Positions 43,887 through 52,580 of a stretch of 64,000 bases of DNA are shown one piece after another. Every line of letters starts with the position of its first letter. The first letter of the stretch is position 1. Made by a program: the position numbers and the translations under genes. The notes under the pieces were generated by a model. It did not search any database. It was not told the DNA's origin and saw only the letters and a program-made list of their open reading frames with translations. The stretch is taken from contig NZ_JBEWTB010000002.1 of the NCBI RefSeq assembly GCF_040549045.1, positions 1,085,501 through 1,149,500 of the forward strand, given 5' to 3'. Source of the DNA: Endozoicomonas sp. NE40 (GTDB taxonomy: Bacteria; Pseudomonadota; Gammaproteobacteria; Pseudomonadales; Endozoicomonadaceae).

Positions 43887-44534
43887 ATGCCCTTAATCCA
43901 GGCATGGGAGCTTTCAGAATTTGCTCGCGAGTATTTTCGGGGTACTCTGAAAACAGCAAACAAAGTATATAGCCTGCAATATGGAAGTGTGGCTGAAGAC
44001 GACAAACTTCGACGTAATTCGAATCGGCAGAAAGCTTTTCAGTCACATATAGACTTGTGTAAGCATCCAGTGCAGAGCAGGATCGAAATTCTGGAAACAT
44101 GGGAGCAGGAAAAAAGGTGTGGTAATTGTCTCGAGTATGCACAGATTGCAGCTAATGAGGGTATAAAAAGGAAAATCCCCAACATCTGGCTAGCTTCTTA
44201 TATTAACGGGCTGCATGTGTTTTTGGTACTGACCGATACCCCTGCCCAGTTTGACATTATGCCAATAAAAGATTTTAAAAATTTTGAGCAAAATGATTTT
44301 TTCGTATGTGACCCATGGTTTAACATCAGCTGTAAACTATGCCTCTATCATTCGAAAACCTTCGAAAAAGCTTGTGACTGGAATAGCAAGGGTAAAGAAA
44401 TAACATCGAAGTTATTTCGAACAGGGGAACCCGCTATACAGTGGTTTCACAGGCTTGCAGATAGCAAAATCGAGTTTTGTCAAATAACAAATGAAAAAGG
44501 TGAGGCAGTTTCTTTGGGCTACGATATTTTTTAA
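43887..44534 (+). CDS. Cys-His-Asp protein B, transglutaminase/papain-like candidate
   Basis: It is the paralogue of the protein at 26989-27630. The frame opens at 43848, but ATG 43887 has AAGGAG nine bases upstream and gives MPLIQAWELSEFAREYFRGT, 215 residues. Conserved are RCGNCLEYAQIAA (C81), the His of NGLHVFLVL (H110) and FFVCDPWFNISC (D142). The spacing (29 and 32 residues) nearly equals that of the paralogue (27 and 30), which supports a real catalytic Cys-His-Asp triad. No signal peptide. Function unknown; a papain/transglutaminase-like enzyme is inferred. The 5' region is AT-rich compared with trxB. Confidence 0.78.
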   Translation: MPLIQAWELSEFAREYFRGTLKTANKVYSLQYGSVAEDDKLRRNSNRQKAFQSHIDLCKHPVQSRIEILETWEQEKRCGNCLEYAQIAANEGIKRKIPNIWLASYINGLHVFLVLTDTPAQFDIMPIKDFKNFEQNDFFVCDPWFNISCKLCLYHSKTFEKACDWNSKGKEITSKLFRTGEPAIQWFHRLADSKIEFCQITNEKGEAVSLGYDIF

Positions 44535-44638
44535 CAACGTTATCGCTTCACCTCATGCGACTTGCTTTAGTTCTTCTGTGTCCGGTCTGTCCGGATATTA
44601 AGTCAGGCTTCTAAACTGGCAAAAGGCATCAGTGTCTT

Positions 44639-44700
44639 ATACCCGTTCCGCCTGCTAAATATGGCCATGAGCAAGTCATATTTAGAAGGCGGAACGGGTA
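44639..44700. repeat. Hairpin element between protein B and yhcB
   Basis: ATACCCGTTCCGCCT and AGGCGGAACGGGTAT are perfect arms, followed inward by CTAAATATG/CATATTTAG with one bulge. It lies 10 bases past the yhcB stop and could end both convergent transcripts, but it lacks T runs. Its ATACC/GGTAT ends resemble the 1894-2054 element. Confidence 0.7.
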
Positions 44701-44710
44701 TCACCTGTCA

Positions 44711-45238
44711 TTAACTGGCCTGCTTCTCTCCAGGCATTGGGTTGACAGGGCCGACCTCTACCGCTGGTGCGGCGGGTTTATCTTCAGGTTTCACACTGAA
44801 TTCTTCAGACAGGGTTCCCTTTTCATCCGGAGCCTGCTTCGGAGCATAGTCCTTTGGCTGCTCCACCGCCTTTGGGCGCTCGGTCCTGCGCTTGGTAATC
44901 TTTCCAGACAGCAGGGCATTGCTGCTCAACAGTGCGTCACTCAGACGATTTTTTACCACTTCATCTTCACACAGGTTTTCCGCGCCACTCGCCATGTGTT
45001 CATGAACATCACGATAGCTGTCAGTCAGCTTGTTGATAAGGTGTGCTGTGGTACCAAAATGGTCAGATACCTTGTTCTGATAATCTTTGAAGTCGTTCTG
45101 CAGTTCATCCAGCTGATTCTGCAGCTTGCCCCGTTCAGACTTAGACCCGGCCAGCAGATGGTATAGCAATGCCCCTGCCAGCATCCCCCCCAGAAACGCC
45201 AGACTACCTACAAACCAAACTACATTCATATCTTCCAC
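44711..45238 (-). CDS. yhcB: YhcB/DUF1043 family membrane protein
   Basis: It is a 175-residue inner-membrane protein of the DUF1043 family (YhcB, also called ZapG in some work), linked to cell envelope growth and division. A single membrane segment near the N-terminus (VVWFVGSLAFLGGMLAGALL) is followed by a coiled-coil (KLQNQLDELQNDFKDYQNKV) and the conserved DHFGTTAHLINKLTDSYRDV; the tail is Pro/Lys/Glu-rich and disordered. In E. coli yhcB diverges from zapE; here the two stay divergent, but an ankyrin-repeat gene lies between them. Confidence 0.9.
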   Translation of the reverse strand: MEDMNVVWFVGSLAFLGGMLAGALLYHLLAGSKSERGKLQNQLDELQNDFKDYQNKVSDHFGTTAHLINKLTDSYRDVHEHMASGAENLCEDEVVKNRLSDALLSSNALLSGKITKRRTERPKAVEQPKDYAPKQAPDEKGTLSEEFSVKPEDKPAAPAVEVGPVNPMPGEKQAS

Positions 45239-45402
45239 AGTATTGCCTCAATGGTACGTTCTGGCTTCATCTGCCTATGACTCAGATAATGCTTACTGTT
45301 CAAAGAGAAACCACTCCCCGATCCTGAAAGCCAGTTTTGCTTACGTTATAATTTTTCCATGCCAAAGTATACATAGGTCTGGCGGTTCTTTACGCAGGTT
45401 AC

Positions 45403-47139
45403 TCACTCTTTACTCTCCTCCAGCATGCCATCGGGTAACTCGATGACTTCAGGCGCTATCAACTGAAACTCATTGGCTTGAAAACATTCATACACGCAAC
45501 TGAGTAATCTCTCTCCCAGAATACCGGCCACAGCAAAATGTCCAAATTCCAAAGCCAGAGCCTGAGGAGTCCTTCCAAGAAGGTCTTCTGCCTGAACATT
45601 AGCCCCTGCATTCATCAGTACTGTCACGCAGACCATAGCTCCATTTCTGGCCGCAACATGAAGAGGTGTTTGCCCTTGATCTGTAAGGGCTTCAATATTG
45701 ATATCTGGCTGCCGGATCAAATACTCAACCACATGGCTCTGCTGTTCGAATGCCGCCTCATGCAGCGGAGTAAAGTTATCATTTTCACTATCTCCCGAAT
45801 TAAGGCTTTCAGGGAGTATCCGGAGCAACCACTCAACAACGTGCAGGTTGCCTGTTAACGCTGCAATATGCACAGGCTGACGCCCGAAATCATCTATCAC
45901 TGTCAAACTCAAAAGCGCTGCCTCCGGGGGGAATAGCAATAAACGAATAACTTCCGTTTGCCGGGTAATGACAGCATTGTGGATCGGAGTCTGTCCCTCA
46001 TCATCTATAGCCGTTCTGTCTGCCCCGAATACCAGTAAGGCCGCAACAATATTTACATGGCCCTCAAGGGTTGCCAGATGGAGAGCAGATTGCCCTTCTG
46101 TGGTGACAGCTTCAATATCAATTCCGGGCTGCATAAGCAAATAGGCTACGACTCTGGAATGACCGGCAAAAGCCGCTTCGTGCAGTGGAGTGTAGTGACT
46201 GTTCCTTCCTCTGGAGGCATTAATTCTGCCACAATTGAGCCGGTGCAAATATTTCACTATCCTGAGATACCCAAGAGCGGCCGCAATATGCATTGGACTT
46301 CGCCCAAACCCATCAATCCTTCTAATTGATCCTCCATGTTCGACCACAAACCTCACCGTCGATACATCTTCCGTAGTCACCGCCAGATGTACCAGCGTTG
46401 AACCGTCTGAATCACTGGCGTTTGGGTTCACTCCCCGGGTGACCAGGCTTCGTATAAAACCCATACGAAGCGGTCCTTCTATAAGATTCACATAATCCAA
46501 AACAAGTGGCACATTAGAACCAGTCACCTCGAGAGCAGCTCCAGCATCTATTAAATGCCTGGCTACAGGATAGTGACCCAGCCTCAGGGCAGTATGCAAA
46601 GGTGGAGTATCTGTGGTGGATAACGAGAGAATTTCAGTAATCAGGGTAAGTTCATCTCGTTCACAAAGAATATCGACCAAAACGGTCAACATCAGATTAA
46701 CAAAGTGCTGGAGGTTGGCTGATACGCAGTAGGATACAGGATAGTCGGTGCGGTTGTTGCCCGATACTGCCTGACTATCGGCGGGCAACGGAGTTCGGAA
46801 CCAGTCAATAACAGCGTTCTGCTGTTCCGGATCATTGCAGACCAAGCGCGTACTCAGTGCGTTTGTCGCTTCAACTATATCAGGAATAAGTCTCAATACT
46901 TCCAGATCATAATGATTCGGAGGCGCACCGAGCGCAACCGAAAGCCCGAAGCTACTGATTACACTTGTCCGGGTGAGGATATTGAAAGACTTTCGACAAA
47001 GAGCGTTTAATAAAATTATTGTACCCGATACAACCACAGTAGTTTCCTGACTTTGAAAGGTCGTGAGTATGGGAGTACTTTGGTAAAAAACCAAACCAGT
47101 GGTACATTGACCAGCAACTGCATCATCACCAGCAGCCAT
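45403..47139 (-). CDS. Ankyrin-repeat protein
   Basis: About 578 residues, with roughly ten ankyrin repeats over the last 400 (for example TPLHEAAFAGHSRVVAYLL, SALHLATLEGHVNIVAALL, TPLHVAARNGAMVCVTVLM). Ankyrin repeats bind proteins, and in animal-associated bacteria such proteins are often delivered to host cells. The N-terminal 170 residues are not repeats and are not recognised. The frame extends to 47208, into zapE; ATG at 47139 avoids that overlap and is preferred, though its ribosome-binding site is weak. It lies between yhcB and zapE, which are neighbours in many gammaproteobacteria. Confidence 0.88.
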   Translation of the reverse strand: MAAGDDAVAGQCTTGLVFYQSTPILTTFQSQETTVVVSGTIILLNALCRKSFNILTRTSVISSFGLSVALGAPPNHYDLEVLRLIPDIVEATNALSTRLVCNDPEQQNAVIDWFRTPLPADSQAVSGNNRTDYPVSYCVSANLQHFVNLMLTVLVDILCERDELTLITEILSLSTTDTPPLHTALRLGHYPVARHLIDAGAALEVTGSNVPLVLDYVNLIEGPLRMGFIRSLVTRGVNPNASDSDGSTLVHLAVTTEDVSTVRFVVEHGGSIRRIDGFGRSPMHIAAALGYLRIVKYLHRLNCGRINASRGRNSHYTPLHEAAFAGHSRVVAYLLMQPGIDIEAVTTEGQSALHLATLEGHVNIVAALLVFGADRTAIDDEGQTPIHNAVITRQTEVIRLLLFPPEAALLSLTVIDDFGRQPVHIAALTGNLHVVEWLLRILPESLNSGDSENDNFTPLHEAAFEQQSHVVEYLIRQPDINIEALTDQGQTPLHVAARNGAMVCVTVLMNAGANVQAEDLLGRTPQALALEFGHFAVAGILGERLLSCVYECFQANEFQLIAPEVIELPDGMLEESKE

Positions 47140-47169
47140 AACAACCAATAACTCTTGCCAGACCTGACA

Positions 47170-48285
47170 ATGAAAAGCAGCATGACTCCGCAGGAACGCT
47201 ACCAGCAAGACCTGAAACGCGACGACTTTATGCCGGACCCTGCCCAGCTGGCGGCGGTTAAGCAGTTACAAAACCTCTATGACCGACTAATAGCCACTCC
47301 GTCACCCTCATGGCTGCAACGCCTTAATCCGTTTACATCAAAGCACAAAACACCGGTTCTGGGGCTCTATTTCTGGGGCGGCGTCGGGCGCGGCAAAACC
47401 TATCTGATGGATACATTTTTTGACTGCCTGCCCTTTCAGCAGAAAATGCGCATGCACTTCCATCATTTTATGCGACGAGTGCATTCTGAATTAACAAAGC
47501 TGGAAGGCGAAAAGAACCCTCTGGAAAAAGTAGCGGATAAGCTGGCTGGCGAAACCCGGATTATCTGCTTCGATGAATTCTTTGTGTCTGATATTACCGA
47601 TGCCATGATTCTGGGCGGACTGTTTGAGCAACTGTTCCAGCGGGGTGTGACGCTGGTAGCCACTTCCAATGTCGAACCTGACCAGCTCTACAAAGATGGT
47701 CTGCAACGCGCCCGTTTTCTGCCTGCTATTGCACTGTTAAAAGAACATACGCTGGTCGTTAATGTGGATGGCGGCGTTGACTACCGGCTACGTTTGCTGG
47801 AGCAGGCTGAAACCTGGCATTACCCTCTGAACGAACAGACCAGTACGCGACTAACCGATGCTTTCGCCTCGCTGGCCGCCGATTTTAACCATGCAACGGG
47901 TAATCAGCCTGTTACGATTGCTGGCCGGAAAATCCCCTGTAAACACAGCTGCGAAGACCTTGCCTGGTTTACCTTTACGGCCTTATGTGACGGACCCCGC
48001 AGCCAGAATGATTATATTGAGCTTGCCTGCCTGTTTCAGACAGTCATACTTGAAGGCATTCCACAAATGAACGCCAGTAAGGACGACCAGGCTCGCCGCT
48101 TTATCAACCTCGTCGACGAGTTTTATGATCGCCATGTCAAGCTGGTTGTCTCTGCTGAAGTACCATTGCCAGAACTGTACGCCGAAGGCAAACTGAGTTT
48201 TGAGTTTAACCGCACTCTCAGCCGCCTGCAGGAAATGCAGTCGAGAGAATACCTGGCACAGCCTCATCGGTCAGCCGTCGTTTAA
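47170..48285 (+). CDS. zapE: Cell division ATPase ZapE
   Basis: ZapE (YhcM) is an AFG1-like ATPase that acts on FtsZ during late division in E. coli. The Walker A motif is FWGGVGRGKTYLMD and Walker B is IICFDEFFVSDITDA; LVATSNVEPDQLYKDGLQRA and the ending LSRLQEMQSREYL also match. The frame opens at 47155; ATG 47170 or 47182 (MTPQERYQQD) fit the E. coli start better. Its start lies only about 30 bases from the divergent ankyrin gene, so its promoter must lie within that gene or in that gap. Confidence 0.93.
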   Translation: MKSSMTPQERYQQDLKRDDFMPDPAQLAAVKQLQNLYDRLIATPSPSWLQRLNPFTSKHKTPVLGLYFWGGVGRGKTYLMDTFFDCLPFQQKMRMHFHHFMRRVHSELTKLEGEKNPLEKVADKLAGETRIICFDEFFVSDITDAMILGGLFEQLFQRGVTLVATSNVEPDQLYKDGLQRARFLPAIALLKEHTLVVNVDGGVDYRLRLLEQAETWHYPLNEQTSTRLTDAFASLAADFNHATGNQPVTIAGRKIPCKHSCEDLAWFTFTALCDGPRSQNDYIELACLFQTVILEGIPQMNASKDDQARRFINLVDEFYDRHVKLVVSAEVPLPELYAEGKLSFEFNRTLSRLQEMQSREYLAQPHRSAVV

Positions 48286-48423
48286 ACCTGTTCAAAATAC
48301 GTATAGCAGATTCGATGGGACAGTCTGATAGAATCCCGTCGCCGCACTGGCCACCTGCTTATGCCCGACACGCCATTCTGCTTCCACCCCCGGCATGGAG
48401 TACAGGTGTGACGACTTTGATTA

Positions 48424-49782
48424 ATGCACTCCAACAGTTTTTCATTCCATCGTTTTCTGAATGAATCCAGGGCGCTCCTGCGCCTGTCTTTACCCATCAT
48501 TATTACCCAACTGGCGACCAGTGCCATGGGGTTTGTCGATACCAGCATGGCCGGTCAGGCCAGCGCCCGTGACCTGGCAGCCATTGCGGTAGGAACCAGC
48601 CTCTGGTTGCCTGCCAGTCTCCTTTTACGAGGCATCCTGATGATGCTGACGCCGGTAACGGCTCACCACCGTGGTGCCGACAACCAGACCGGCATATCGG
48701 TAGACATTGGCCAGACAATCTGGATTGCCCTGCTCTCGGCACTGGTTCTGATTGCTTACCTGAGCCAGAGTGAAAATATTCTGACCTTTATGAACGTTGA
48801 CCCGGAGGTAATCCCCATCGGTGTTGGCTACCTAAAGGCCCTTGCTATTGGTGTACCGGGCATCGCCCTGTTCTACACCTTTAACAGTTTTCTGGAAGGC
48901 ATGGGCGATACCCGGGCGCCAATGGTGATGTCGCTGCTGGGTTTGCTGGTGAACATTCCTGTTAACTATCTGCTGATATACGGCAAATTGGGCTTACCTG
49001 AGCTGGGCGCTGTTGGCTGCGGCTGGGCGACAGGTCTTGTCTACTGGCTGATGTCTCTGATGATGATTCTGTATATTACTGCACGACACCGTTATAAGGT
49101 TTATGTGGTTCCGCAAAATATGATGCCCCGCATGAAGCGCATGTTTGAACTGTTCAAACTGGGCTTGCCCATTGGCATCAATATTTTTGTCTGCGGCAGT
49201 ATCTTTGCAGTGATTGCACTGCTGATCGGCAAACTCGGTGCCAACAATATCGCCTCTGCCCAGATTGCCCTGAACTTCTCCAGCATGACCTATATGATTC
49301 CAATGAGCCTGTCATTTGGTATTACGATCAGGGTTGGCCATGCACTGGGGCAAAACAACACCGCTGAAGCCAGATTACGTTCCATCAGTGGTATTCTGCT
49401 GGCAGGCATGGTTGCCATGGTCTCTTCCAGTGCTCTGCTGCTGTTTCCAGACCAGATTATCGGCCTTTACACCAGTGAACCTGAAATCGTTGAAATGGCG
49501 GTAGCCCTTCTGACGTTCACTGCCGTCTATCAGTTCAGCGATGCTATACAGGCTGCAGCCAATGGCGCATTGAGAGGCTATAAGGATACCCGTACACCTA
49601 TGCTTCTGGCCTGTATCGCTTACTGGGGCATCGCCCTGCCACTGGGATACACCGCTGCCATGACTGACCTGCTGATGCCTGCCATGGGTGTCCGGGGTTT
49701 CTGGGTTGGCATTGTCACAGGACTGACATTGTCAGCCGGTTTTATGGTGGTTCGCCTGATCCGGAAAATGCGCAGTGCTTAA
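48424..49782 (+). CDS. MATE-family efflux transporter (NorM-like)
   Basis: It is a multidrug/toxin exporter driven by Na+ or H+, 452 residues with about twelve membrane helices. The N-terminal RLSLPIIITQLATSAMGFVD and DTSMAGQASARDLAAIAVG match NorM. The second half repeats the pattern (LGLPIGINIFVCGSIFAVIA). The drug substrates cannot be told. It lies 138 bases after zapE. A hairpin at 49827-49851 follows. Confidence 0.93.
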   Translation: MHSNSFSFHRFLNESRALLRLSLPIIITQLATSAMGFVDTSMAGQASARDLAAIAVGTSLWLPASLLLRGILMMLTPVTAHHRGADNQTGISVDIGQTIWIALLSALVLIAYLSQSENILTFMNVDPEVIPIGVGYLKALAIGVPGIALFYTFNSFLEGMGDTRAPMVMSLLGLLVNIPVNYLLIYGKLGLPELGAVGCGWATGLVYWLMSLMMILYITARHRYKVYVVPQNMMPRMKRMFELFKLGLPIGINIFVCGSIFAVIALLIGKLGANNIASAQIALNFSSMTYMIPMSLSFGITIRVGHALGQNNTAEARLRSISGILLAGMVAMVSSSALLLFPDQIIGLYTSEPEIVEMAVALLTFTAVYQFSDAIQAAANGALRGYKDTRTPMLLACIAYWGIALPLGYTAAMTDLLMPAMGVRGFWVGIVTGLTLSAGFMVVRLIRKMRSA

Positions 49783-49826
49783 ACAGGTTACAATAACACT
49801 CAGGCTATCTGATACCTGAATCTTAC

Positions 49827-49851
49827 CCTCCCTGTCTACTGGTCAGGGAGG
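49827..49851 (+). terminator. Hairpin after the MATE gene
   Basis: CCTCCCTG and CAGGGAGG form an 8-bp stem about 45 bases past the stop. There is no T run, so termination is only possible. Confidence 0.4.
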
Positions 49852-49971
49852 TCAGAAATAACCATAGGCTTCCAACAAAAACTCATAACAGATTATTTCA
49901 GAATCTTTCAGGGCGTAGCTGATTTAGAAGACATTTGACGTTAGAATCAGTCACTCGGATGGAGGAGTACG

Positions 49972-50757
49972 ATGAATCTAAATATAACAAACAAAGTCTT
50001 CATGGTGGCCGGAGGCAGTTCTGGCCTGGGTCTGGGAATTGCCCGACAGCTGGCGGCTGAAGGGGCAAAAGTATCAATTGCCAGCCGCACACCCGATAAA
50101 ATCGCACAGGCGGCATCAACCATCAGCAGCGAAACCAGCTCGGAAGTTCGTGGTTATGTTTTCGATGCCCGAAACCAGGAAAGTATCCGCCACTGGGTTC
50201 TCTCAACCCTGGACGATTTTGGGCATATCGATGGTGTTGTGATCAATGCTGGCGGACCACCTCCGGGGGCTTTTGACGAACTGGACGACAAAGCCTGGCA
50301 AAACGCCTTTGAACTCACCCTGATGGGCGCTGTACGCCTGATTCGCGAAACATTGCCAGCCCTCAAGGTCAACGGCGGCAGCATACTGACCCTGACATCA
50401 TCTACCATCAAAGAACCAGTTGACTACCTGACCCTGAGTACGGTTATGCGCTCCGGTGTCGCCAGCCTGGCAAAAAGTCTGGCAGACCAGCTGGCTGAAG
50501 ATAACATTCGTATTAACAATCTGATCCCCGGTAGTATCCAAACTGACCGTATGGATGCGTTAAATCAATACATTGCCGGGCGCAGTGGTACCTCACGGGA
50601 TCAGGCTCGCGCCATAATTGAGGCCGATATCCCCATGGGGCGTTACGGCAAAGCAGAAGAGTTCGCTAAAGCCGCGACCTTCCTGCTGTCCGATGCTGCC
50701 AGTTATATTACTGGCAGCAGTCTGGCTGTAGACGGTGGTCGTATGAAGAGCTTATAA
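49972..50757 (+). CDS. SDR-family oxidoreductase-like protein
   Basis: It is a 261-residue short-chain dehydrogenase fold with AGGSSGLGLGIA at the cofactor site and VVINAGGPPPGAF. The Ser region (LTLTSSTIKEPVDYLTLST) is present, but YxxxK is not: after Y the positions read L-T-L-S, and the following VMRSG aligns poorly with the classic Lys. Related 3-oxoacyl-ACP reductase-like proteins also lack the motif, so a reductase with altered catalysis or a non-catalytic role is possible. ATG has GGAGGAGTACG upstream, a strong ribosome-binding site. Confidence 0.88.
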   Translation: MNLNITNKVFMVAGGSSGLGLGIARQLAAEGAKVSIASRTPDKIAQAASTISSETSSEVRGYVFDARNQESIRHWVLSTLDDFGHIDGVVINAGGPPPGAFDELDDKAWQNAFELTLMGAVRLIRETLPALKVNGGSILTLTSSTIKEPVDYLTLSTVMRSGVASLAKSLADQLAEDNIRINNLIPGSIQTDRMDALNQYIAGRSGTSRDQARAIIEADIPMGRYGKAEEFAKAATFLLSDAASYITGSSLAVDGGRMKSL

Positions 50758-50874
50758 ACTGCCTGCCCTTTGAGTTTACCACGCCATTACTGGCAGCGAG
50801 GTTTGGTGTTTTATAACCTAAAGCCTCGCAACTTTTCATATTGCTGAACAAAGCTATCAGTTTGAGCAGAGAAA

Positions 50875-51984
50875 TCATCGCCTTGCATTCTTTTCCTTAT
50901 CTACGGTATTCATGAGTTCTTTATTTAAATCAAGTCGAAATTCGCGCATAGTTTCCATGAGGCTCTCAATTGTTCCTGCTGCCAGTTTTTGATTTTTTGG
51001 TGCCTTTTTGTTTGCTGCGACTATGATTCTGACAATTCTTTCCGCCTCAGCTTTTTTATTACGGGGAAGCTCCTTCAGCAAGCCGATTAACTGCCTTCTG
51101 GGCTTTTTCATTAATTCTTCATCACCGATATCATCCAGGTAGAACCAGTCAAGCTGCTGATTTTTCGGTCGTCTTTTCCTGTCATCACCATCATCGTCGT
51201 CGTCACCCCCTTGGGTTGCTCCCCGGGTGGCCGGAGGTGTGCAAGGTTGTGATGGTTTTCTACTGGTGACTGAGGCGGCATAAGTTTTCCCGGCAGTCAC
51301 TTCACTCGACGAACAGCTATTATCCCTGTCGCCATCTTGAGGCACCCTTAACCATAAAGCGTCATCTCCCCTGAAAACTAAGCCTTCAGAATCGATGATG
51401 ACCCCATTGGCAGGTCTGTTTTCACCATAGTGCTGTACATTCAGAGTGAGGCTCCCGCGATCATTTTGCAGTACTGCTACATCTCCTTTGCGGATAAGAA
51501 TACTGTTTTGAATGGAGCCCCAGGTGTCATAAGTCAGCTTCGCGAGCCGTAATAACTTCCAGGTTCCAGCCTCAGCCGGAGTAATGACGATGATGTTTTT
51601 GCTGGTCATTATTTCAAACCGGGCTTTCAGATACTGAACCGCCTCAACATTCTCAGGCAATGTTTTGTCATCATCACTATTTTTCTTGTTCAGATAATAA
51701 ACCGGTATTAACTCATCCGGGCTTCTCATTAAAAATCGTGCAGGCAGGGATAACTCCTCACCCGGATAAAACTTGATGGGGTCTTCTGAGGCCACACAGG
51801 ATAACGCATTTTCCGGACACCCATATCCGGGAGGAACAGGAAGCAGTTTGTTATGGCTGATTGCGGGAGGCATCGGCACGGTTTCGGCAAGCATCTCTGA
51901 TGGGGTCAAAAGCAGGCAAAATCCGGTACAGGCCAGCCATATTATATTTCTGACAACACTGAAACATTGCTTCGATCGAACCAT
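50875..51984 (-). CDS. Exported hypothetical protein with acidic tract
   Basis: I do not recognise this 369-residue protein. The signal peptide is VRNIIWLACTGFCLLLTPSE with cleavage near AETVP. A Cys pair (GYGCPENALSC) lies near residue 60. The middle (about 95-220) looks beta-rich. A low-complexity acidic tract GGDDDDDGDDRKRRPK at about 255-270 precedes a helical, basic C-terminus. AGGAAG lies seven bases before the ATG. It is the nearest long gene upstream of a small basic ORF at 52081. No function can be given. Confidence 0.72.
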   Translation of the reverse strand: MVRSKQCFSVVRNIIWLACTGFCLLLTPSEMLAETVPMPPAISHNKLLPVPPGYGCPENALSCVASEDPIKFYPGEELSLPARFLMRSPDELIPVYYLNKKNSDDDKTLPENVEAVQYLKARFEIMTSKNIIVITPAEAGTWKLLRLAKLTYDTWGSIQNSILIRKGDVAVLQNDRGSLTLNVQHYGENRPANGVIIDSEGLVFRGDDALWLRVPQDGDRDNSCSSSEVTAGKTYAASVTSRKPSQPCTPPATRGATQGGDDDDDGDDRKRRPKNQQLDWFYLDDIGDEELMKKPRRQLIGLLKELPRNKKAEAERIVRIIVAANKKAPKNQKLAAGTIESLMETMREFRLDLNKELMNTVDKEKNARR

Positions 51985-52080
51985 GTAAGTACTTCCTTAG
52001 CCAGTAAAGGCAGTTGCAACCAACTGATGGAAGCAGGAAGGTTAGCTCACTGTTAGAAGACCTGACCAAAAATATAGAAA

Positions 52081-52284
52081 TTAATTTTTAATGCATCGGT
52101 CACTCAGGGTTTTGCCGATCGGCGGATAGTGTTTCAGCACGAGATATTTCACCGCTTTTCTGACCTTTCTGATCAGCCTTGCGGGATAAAAGCAGTAAAT
52201 GCCCTGAGAAGGGTCTCGCTCCAGAAATACACGGGTAACGGCAGGAACCTGCCAGTACAGAAAGCGTTTTCTAACCAGATACAT
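52081..52284 (-). CDS. Possible small basic protein (67 aa)
   Basis: A frame with ATG at 52284 (AAAGG about ten bases upstream) encodes a basic, aromatic peptide (MYLVRKRFLYWQVPAV). It lies upstream of the exported protein on the same strand. Short length and no known family keep it uncertain. Confidence 0.3.
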   Translation of the reverse strand: MYLVRKRFLYWQVPAVTRVFLERDPSQGIYCFYPARLIRKVRKAVKYLVLKHYPPIGKTLSDRCIKN

Positions 52285-52402
52285 GGGTATCAACCTTTTA
52301 TGGAACAAAGAGGGGACACGGCGAAAGCTCCACCGTCAGTGGGTATTAGTCCCTGTACTGGCTAGAAAGTTCCCAAACCTGCAATATCGTACAAATCAGG
52401 TT

Positions 52403-52580
52403 ATACCAATCAAAGTTATTAGCTTCGTCATGAGCATGACTTTTCAGCCGGTTAGGCAAGGCGGCGTGAGGAGTCATAGCCTTTATGCCCTATGGGTAGT
52501 AGCTATGGCGACGATCGCCAACGCAGAATAACCGGCTGAAAAGTCAGCGCAATAGAATAGCTAATAACTGCGATTGGTAT
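52403..52580. repeat. MITE-like inverted-repeat element, copy 2 (178 bp)
   Basis: Same ends (ATACCAATC, GATTGGTAT) and arms as copy 1 at 1894-2054, with different but still fully paired stems (AGTTATTAGCT/AGCTAATAACT and GACTTTTCAGCCGGTTA/TAACCGGCTGAAAAGTC). A 17-base insertion (TTTATGCCCTATGGGTA) lies in the central loop. The last base is shared with the djlA stop codon. Confidence 0.85.
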
